A stretch of 64,000 nucleotides of DNA from Albirhodobacter sp048262715 (GTDB lineage Bacteria; Pseudomonadota; Alphaproteobacteria; Rhodobacterales; Rhodobacteraceae): contig JBLXEV010000010.1 of NCBI GenBank assembly GCA_048262715.1, positions 62,001-126,000 of the forward strand, read 5' to 3'. The notes below the pieces were generated by a model. It was not told the origin of the DNA and searched no databases. It worked only from the letters and a program-made list of their open reading frames with translations. Positions 59,313 through 64,000 of this stretch are shown piece by piece (the first letter of the stretch is position 1; the number at the start of each line of letters is the position of its first letter). The translations under genes and the position numbers were made by a program.

Positions 59313-60800
59313 ATGTCGCACCAAAGCCAGACCATGGCCCTGTCCCAGCCCGCCACTGCGCGCGGATTGCTTCGGGCTTTATCCATTCTCACATTATCGG
59401 CCATGATGGCGCTCGGCGCAGCGCGATCTGAAGCGCGTGCCGCGCCGGAGAGTTTTGCCGATCTCGCCGAACGGGTCAGCCCAGCGGTTGTAAATATCAC
59501 GACCTCGACCACGGTTGCGGCCCCTGTCAATCGCGGTCCGGTCTTCCCAGATGGCTCGCCGTTTGACGAGCTGTTCCGCGATTTCGGCCTGCCCAATCCG
59601 GGCCAGCCGCAAGAGGGCCCCAGCCGCCCGCGCCGCTCCAACGCGCTGGGATCGGGCTATGTGGTTTCCGAGGATGGCTATATCGTCACCAATAACCACG
59701 TCATTGAGGGCGCGGATGAGATCGAGATCGAGTTCTTCGAGGGCCAACGCCTGCCTGCCAAATTGATCGGCACGGATCCGAAGACCGATGTGGCGGTTCT
59801 GAAAGTGGAAAGCGACAAGCCTTTGAAATTCGTCAAGTTTGGCGATTCCGACAAGGCGCGGGTTGGTGATTGGGTGATGGCCATGGGCAACCCGCTTGGC
59901 CAAGGCTTCTCGGTTTCCGCAGGCATCGTCTCTGCCCGCAACCGCGAGCTGTCGGGCACCTATGATGACTATCTGCAAACTGATGCGGCGATCAACCGCG
60001 GGAATTCGGGTGGGCCGCTGTTCAACATGGACGGTGACGTGATCGGGATGAACACCGCGATCCTGTCGCCCAATGGTGGCTCGATCGGGATTGGTTTCTC
60101 GATGACCTCCAATGTCGTCTCCAAAGTCGTCGCTCAGCTCAAGGAATACGGCGAAACCCGTCGTGGCTGGCTCGGGGTGAAGATCCAAGACGTGACGCCG
60201 GATATGGCTGAGGCGATGGGTCTGGGGGATACCAAAGGCGCGCTCGTATCTGAGGTGCCCGATGGCCCCGCGATGGATGCGGGCATGAAGGCGGGTGATG
60301 TGATCACCAACTTCGATGGGGGCATCGTATCGGACGTTCGGGAATTGGTGCGCCGCGTGGCCGATGCACCCGTGGGCGAGGCGGTCCGTGTGACGGTGTT
60401 GCGCGAGGGCAAATCCGAGACGCTTCTGGTAACGCTGGGGCGTCGTGAGTTGGCCGAGGGCGAGCCTGTTCCCGCAGCTGTGCAAGCACCTCAGGATTCC
60501 GAGGGCGAGATCCTTGGCCTCACCGTAACCCCGATTACGCCAGCTTTGGCAAGCGAGCTAGGCCTGTCGTCCGGCACATCTGGGCTGGTGATTAAAGATA
60601 TCGCAGAGGATAGCGCAGCGTTTGAGAAAGGGCTGCGGGCTGGCGATGTGATCACGGAAGCTGGTCAGCAGTCGGTAGCACAGGTCTCCGATCTTGAGGA
60701 TCAGATCTCGGCGGCAAAAGACGCTGGCCGCAAATCGGTGCTGCTGCTGATCCGTCGCGGCGGTGAGCCGCGCTTCCTCGCGCTGCCTATTGAGGATTAA
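59313..60800 (+). CDS. degP: Periplasmic serine endoprotease DegP/HtrA type
   Basis: A 495-aa Do-like protease and chaperone of the periplasm. A signal peptide spans about residues 1-43 (LLRALSILTLSAMMALGA, then AARSEARA). The triad is His129 (IVTNNHV), Asp159 (DPKTDVAVLKV) and Ser232 (RGNSGGPLF). Two PDZ domains follow (about 275-370 and 395-490), each with a GLRAGDVI-type ending. The start ATG 59313 has CGGGAG 6 bp upstream; the frame opens earlier without support. Being next to hflKC is common in alphaproteobacteria. Confidence 0.95.
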   Translation: MSHQSQTMALSQPATARGLLRALSILTLSAMMALGAARSEARAAPESFADLAERVSPAVVNITTSTTVAAPVNRGPVFPDGSPFDELFRDFGLPNPGQPQEGPSRPRRSNALGSGYVVSEDGYIVTNNHVIEGADEIEIEFFEGQRLPAKLIGTDPKTDVAVLKVESDKPLKFVKFGDSDKARVGDWVMAMGNPLGQGFSVSAGIVSARNRELSGTYDDYLQTDAAINRGNSGGPLFNMDGDVIGMNTAILSPNGGSIGIGFSMTSNVVSKVVAQLKEYGETRRGWLGVKIQDVTPDMAEAMGLGDTKGALVSEVPDGPAMDAGMKAGDVITNFDGGIVSDVRELVRRVADAPVGEAVRVTVLREGKSETLLVTLGRRELAEGEPVPAAVQAPQDSEGEILGLTVTPITPALASELGLSSGTSGLVIKDIAEDSAAFEKGLRAGDVITEAGQQSVAQVSDLEDQISAAKDAGRKSVLLLIRRGGEPRFLALPIED

Positions 60801-60834
60801 TCGTCGGGCAGAGACCTCAACACAGAATCGGTTC

Positions 60835-60854
60835 AGGGCGCCTTCGGGCGCCCT
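60835..60854 (+). terminator. Terminator of degP
   Basis: AGGGCGCC / GGCGCCCT, perfect 8-bp stem with a TTCG tetraloop, followed by TTCCTTTGG; 35 bp after the stop. Confidence 0.88.
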
Positions 60855-60894
60855 TTCCTTTGGTTTATCAGGGAGTGCCCTTGAGACCGCAGGA

Positions 60895-61518
60895 TTAGGA
60901 GGGCGGTGTTTGTGACGCCGTCGGAGCGTCTTTCGGAGAGGCATCACTTCCTCGGGAGAAAATCCCGTCCGGAGTGAACACCAGAATGACCAACAGCAAA
61001 GCCGCCGCCGCGAGTGCGGCCCAGATCCATTTTGAATAGGGGGCTTCGGCTTCATGTTCGCCGGAGTTTCGGTGGATCCAATTATAGGGCGTGCGGCCCG
61101 TGCGCGCGGGGCCTGCGCGGGTGCTGGCAGCGGGGCGTTCGTTTGCCAAACTCTCGAACCCGTCCGAGGGCGCGAAGAACAGATCCTCCACCTCGAAGCT
61201 CGGCTCCGGTCGGGGGCGGGCTTGGGTAGGCGTCTGGCGCGCAGTTTGGGGCGGGGGTGTCAGATCCGGCTCCTCGCGCATGGTCATCGCACAGAGCGGC
61301 GCGGCAAGCACATCGCCCTGCGAGACCATCATCCGCAGCATGCGCCCCGCCAGTGGTGCGCGCATCGCAATTTGGCGCCCATCAACGCTGCGCAAGACTG
61401 CCAGCAAATCCCCGGTCTCCACAAGTGCCGCAGGCTCAGCCACGAGCCGCTCGACGCTCAAAGGATAGAGCGCAGGGTCGCGCGGGGTGAGGAGCCGCTT
61501 ATGCGGGGCGCGGGTCAT
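60895..61518 (-). CDS. Hypothetical membrane-anchored protein with lipoyl-like N-terminus
   Basis: A 207-aa protein I cannot name. Residues 30-80 (VETGDLLAVLRSVDGRQIAM and RAPLAGRMLRMMVSQGDVLA) look like a biotinyl/lipoyl-type hammerhead, as in membrane-fusion proteins, but the lysine that would be modified is not in the usual M-K-M setting. A Pro/Arg-rich linker follows; one membrane segment lies at about 166-187 (IWAALAAAALLLVILVF). Orientation probably N-in or N-out unknown. Convergent with degP; upstream on the same strand, after 128 bp, is the lipoprotein gene. Confidence 0.6.
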   Translation of the reverse strand: MTRAPHKRLLTPRDPALYPLSVERLVAEPAALVETGDLLAVLRSVDGRQIAMRAPLAGRMLRMMVSQGDVLAAPLCAMTMREEPDLTPPPQTARQTPTQARPRPEPSFEVEDLFFAPSDGFESLANERPAASTRAGPARTGRTPYNWIHRNSGEHEAEAPYSKWIWAALAAAALLLVILVFTPDGIFSRGSDASPKDAPTASQTPPS

Positions 61519-61646
61519 CGGCAGGCCTCATGGGAACAGGGGCGATCAGGCTGCATGAGAGCCTACGGGGCCGGCCGCAGCGCAGCAACCGAATTCGCGG
61601 AGGCAATCAGATCCACCGCGCAGCACGCGAGATGGACCGGCACCGC

Positions 61647-62207
61647 TTATTGGGTTTCCCACCGCAGCAGCCCCAGAATCTTCGCGCTTTTGAGCGAGAG
61701 CGTCGCGCTGTCCAACCCGCGCGGGCGTTGCCAGTTGCGGATCGCTGAGGTGGTTTCTCGGTCAATCTCGCCGCTGGGGGCCCCTTTGTAGAGGCCGCGC
61801 ACCGCGAGGGCGCGCTGCAAAGTGGTGATGAAATAGCTCGAGAACACATCCTCGCAAGGCGTGCGGAAATATTCCATCTCTCCATCGCCCAAGATCCGCT
61901 GGCGGCTCTCGCTGCGGTAAGTGGCGGGGGTCACGGTGCCATCCGCGTTGGTGACCTCGGGCGCGACTTCGATCTGCTCGGTGACCGTCTCGATCACGGC
62001 GGGGCGCGATTGGCTGGCCCAGCAAATGCCGGGGATTGATTTAGGGGCTTGATTGGTGATTTCAGAGGCCAGCACCAGTTCCGGCGCGACCATATTCACG
62101 GTTTGCGCCTGAACACAGCCCGTCAGCAATGCGGCCACGAGAGCAAGCCCCGCCCTGCGGCCCGTCGCGCCGCGAGACCCGCGACCCCATACCATCCCAG
62201 CGCCCAT
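61647..62207 (-). CDS. Lipoprotein with peptidoglycan-binding-like domain
   Basis: A 186-aa protein. The N-terminus has a lipoprotein signal: hydrophobic LALVAALLTGC with lipobox L28-T29-G30-Cys31, so it should be acylated by Lgt. Residues 120-180 (FSSYFITTLQRALAVRGLYK and GAPSGEIDRETTSAIRNWQR) form a PG_binding_1-type repeat (L-x2-L-x2-x-G-Y/L-Y-x-G-x3-G-x2-D-x2-T). Start: ATG 62207 has GAGGAGCAGG at ideal distance. A cell-wall role is inferred. Confidence 0.75.
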   Translation of the reverse strand: MGAGMVWGRGSRGATGRRAGLALVAALLTGCVQAQTVNMVAPELVLASEITNQAPKSIPGICWASQSRPAVIETVTEQIEVAPEVTNADGTVTPATYRSESRQRILGDGEMEYFRTPCEDVFSSYFITTLQRALAVRGLYKGAPSGEIDRETTSAIRNWQRPRGLDSATLSLKSAKILGLLRWETQ

Positions 62208-62397
62208 ACCTGCTCCTCATATGAGACCAGCCCGCCGCCCATAGGGCCACGGTCCGGCCCGTCATACCGTTAAATTCTGCGGCATTAAAGCGCTGATCCC
62301 CCACTGGAAATGCGGGCAGCTTTCGCCTAAGCCTAGGGCAAGGCCACAGGCTGGCGCGGCCAAAGCCCCGAGGGGGGCGTAGATAAGGACCCAATGG

Positions 62398-62721
62398 ATG
62401 GCGAAGATTACCTATATTGAGCACAATGGCACCGAGCATGTTGTCGATGTCAAAAATGGCATGACGGTCATGGAAGGCGCGCGCGATAATGGCGTGCCGG
62501 GCATTGATGCCGATTGCGGCGGCGCCTGCGCCTGCTCGACCTGCCATGTCTATGTGGCGGATGAATGGGTCGAGAAGATCCCCGCGAAGGATAGCATGGA
62601 GGAAGATATGCTCGATTTCGCCTATGAGCCCAACCCCGTGACCTCGCGCCTGACCTGCCAGATCAAGGTGACGGATGCGCTCGATGGTCTCGTCGTCAAG
62701 CTGCCGGAAAAGCAGATCTGA
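62398..62721 (+). CDS. [2Fe-2S] ferredoxin (adrenodoxin/ISC type)
   Basis: A 107-aa plant/adrenodoxin-type ferredoxin. Cluster ligands are Cys40, Cys46 and Cys49 in DCGGACACSTCHVYV and the fourth cysteine near residue 86 (SRLTCQIKV), the C-x5-C-x2-C pattern of the adrenodoxin group. Such proteins deliver electrons in Fe-S assembly or to P450s. AAGGA lies about 8 bp before the ATG. It is alone, not in an isc cluster. A strong terminator follows. Confidence 0.93.
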   Translation: MAKITYIEHNGTEHVVDVKNGMTVMEGARDNGVPGIDADCGGACACSTCHVYVADEWVEKIPAKDSMEEDMLDFAYEPNPVTSRLTCQIKVTDALDGLVVKLPEKQI

Positions 62722-62747
62722 TGCACGGCCTTGCCCGATAGTTGAGA

Positions 62748-62770
62748 AGCCCCGCCACTCCGGCGGGGCT
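62748..62770 (+). terminator. Terminator of the [2Fe-2S] ferredoxin
   Basis: AGCCCCGCC / GGCGGGGCT, 9-bp stem, ACTCC loop, then TTTTTGCTTTT; 27 bp after the stop. Confidence 0.92.
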
Positions 62771-62832
62771 TTTTGCTTTTGTGCAGGTGTGGGAGGGGGC
62801 ACCCGTCAAGGCGGATGATCCCGGCCCCCCGC

Positions 62833-63102
62833 CTATTTTAGCTGACTGTCCTTGGAACCCCTTCGGTTGATGCCGCCGCGCGGCTGGCTCCGCTGGTCCG
62901 CTCCCGATTGGCAAGCGATACAGAGCTTCACGCCCGGAACGGCCGCGCGCCGCGCTGCCGCAATCGGCTCCTCGCATTCGGCGCAATGGGTGTTGCTCTC
63001 GCCCGTCGGGCGTCGGCGGGCCTTGAGGCGGGCCAGCTCATCGTTGATTGAGGCTTCGATCTGCTCGTTCACTGCGCCGTCCTGTGCCCATCCGCCTGCC
63101 AT
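62833..63102 (-). CDS. DksA/TraR-type C4 zinc-finger protein
   Basis: An 89-aa protein of the short DksA/TraR group. The zinc site is HCAECEEPI and then LCIACQ (two C-x2-C pairs about 20 residues apart) near residues 40-65, preceded by a helix (NEQIEASINDELARLKARR). Full-length DksA has a long coiled coil with DxxDxA that is missing here, so ppGpp-type control of RNA polymerase is uncertain. TraR of the F plasmid is equally short and active. Divergent from purU. Confidence 0.88.
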   Translation of the reverse strand: MAGGWAQDGAVNEQIEASINDELARLKARRRPTGESNTHCAECEEPIAAARRAAVPGVKLCIACQSGADQRSQPRGGINRRGSKDSQLK

Positions 63103-63345
63103 GGTCGTCTCCGTTGATTGGTCTGATCAAAGTAGCGCCTTTGGGCCATCTCGCAAGACACTGCGCTGATGCCGCGTTGCGCGCGGGCGCTCCACTATCG
63201 GAAACCTGCGCCCCGATCCGGCGCTCTGTCGCCTTTCATCCGCACCGCGTCGCATCCGCACAGGCGAAATCCCCGCGCGCGGCGGATTGTGCGAGCAAGC
63301 CCTCCGCGCTAGGCAAAGCGCCAGACGTTCAAGAAGGAAAACCGA
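63103..63345. other. Divergent region, zinc-finger gene / purU
   Basis: 243 bp. It should hold promoters for both genes. I see the purU ribosome-binding site AGAAGGAA at about 63333, but no confident promoter pair, repeat or ORF. Confidence 0.4.
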
Positions 63346-64000
63346 TGACCGCCCCCTCCTATGTGCTCACCGTCAAATGCCCCTCGACCCGTGGAATCGT
63401 CGCGGCGATTGCGAATTACCTCGCTGATCTTGGTTGTAACCTCACGGATTCGCATCAGTTTGATGATCCGCTGACGGGCAAATTCTTCATGCGCGTCACC
63501 TTCTCCTCCGAGAAGGGCGCGGCATTCGAGCAGATTTCGGAAGGCTTTGGCCCCAGCGTGGCGGAAGGGTTCGAGATGGATTGGGCGATCCGCCCGAGCA
63601 GCGAAAAAATGAAAGTGATCTTGATGGTGTCCAACTTCGGGCATTGTCTCAACGATCTTCTCTACCGCTGGCGGATTGGCGCGTTGCCGATTGATATTGT
63701 CGGCGTGGTCTCCAACCACATGACCTACCAAAAGGTTGTGGTGAACCACGATATCCCGTTCCACCACATCAAGGTGACCAAGGAAAACAAGCCCGAGGCC
63801 GAGGCGAAACTGCTGTCGGTGGTCGAGGAGAGCGGCGCGGATCTGGTGGTGCTGGCGCGCTATATGCAGATCCTCTCGGATGCGCTGTGCCAAAAGATGT
63901 CGGGCCGGATTATCAATATCCATCACTCCTTCCTGCCCTCGTTCAAAGGCGCGAACCCCTATAAGCAAGCTTATGAGCGCGGCGTGAAACTGATCGGGGC
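63346..64000 (+). CDS. purU: Formyltetrahydrofolate deformylase, partial (3' end missing)
   Basis: The first 218 residues of PurU, cut by the window end (usual length about 285-295). An N-terminal ACT domain (residues 5-80, VLTVKCPSTRGIVAAIANYL) is followed by a formyltransferase-type domain: VILMVSNFGHCLNDLLYRWR and the catalytic IINIHHSFLPSFKGANPY with the key His. The catalytic Asp downstream is beyond the window. It releases formate from 10-formyl-THF, balancing one-carbon units and providing formate for purine synthesis. ATG 63346 with good ribosome-binding site. Confidence 0.94.

Overview
The window is a stretch of GC-rich chromosome from an alphaproteobacterium, almost certainly order Rhodobacterales (Rhodobacteraceae/Roseobacteraceae). 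The basis is gene content and order: a fused sat-cysC, trxB divergent from an Lrp regulator, lgt-midA-pgeF, an RpoH carrying the RpoH box, fdxA followed by carD, hflK-hflC-degP, and small order-typical families (DUF1150, DUF6476, YdcH/DUF465). The genus cannot be fixed from the sequence. I see no phage, transposase, integrase, CRISPR array or rRNA operon; this is core chromosome. The last gene (purU) runs off the right edge.

Layout. 0.1-4 kb: AEC transporter, purEK, YdcH, small heat-shock protein, DUF1150. 4-9.5 kb: sulfate activation (sat-cysC), thioredoxin reductase, Lrp, a Gfo/Idh oxidoreductase, UbiK. 9.7-14.2 kb: lgt-midA-pgeF, a 52-aa protein and a Hint-domain protein. 14.2-17 kb: capsule-type protein and oligoendopeptidase F. 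17.3-21.4 kb: ATP-grasp / alpha-E / transglutaminase / Anbu module. 21.5-25.6 kb: DUF6476, rluD, rpoH, a lysophospholipase-like hydrolase, SCP2. 25.6-31 kb: TPR protein, SUV3-like helicase, S4 protein, ferredoxin, CarD. 31-40.9 kb: Kef-type antiporter, a 1310-aa membrane-spanning protein, metY, a glycosyltransferase-like protein, a methyltransferase. 41-42.9 kb: tRNA-Tyr, rlmB, a candidate small RNA or leader, a CoA-binding protein. 43-49.8 kb: a seven-gene operon (ABC amino acid/polyamine importer, glutamine amidotransferase, glutamine-synthetase-like enzyme, FAD oxidase). 50-57 kb: terB, secG, pyrG, sdaA, rpiA, gor. 57-60.8 kb: hflK-hflC-degP. 60.9-64 kb: two envelope proteins, [2Fe-2S] ferredoxin, zinc-finger protein, purU.

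Protein quality control and stress recur: Hsp20, RpoH with a textbook sigma-32 promoter, HflKC, DegP, Anbu, thioredoxin and glutathione reductases. Sulfur and one-carbon metabolism (sat-cysC, metY, purU) and polyamine-type nitrogen scavenging are also represented.

The most interesting unexplained signals are: (i) a dispersed inverted-repeat family with four full copies, all at tail-to-tail gene junctions, and one half copy at a head-to-head junction; (ii) a structured segment with a strong terminator between rlmB and the CoA-binding gene, either a small RNA or a leader; (iii) the Anbu proteasome-like module; and (iv) the 1310-aa protein that appears to join a GspL/PilM-like cytoplasmic end to a GspC/PilP-like periplasmic end with no secretion genes around it.
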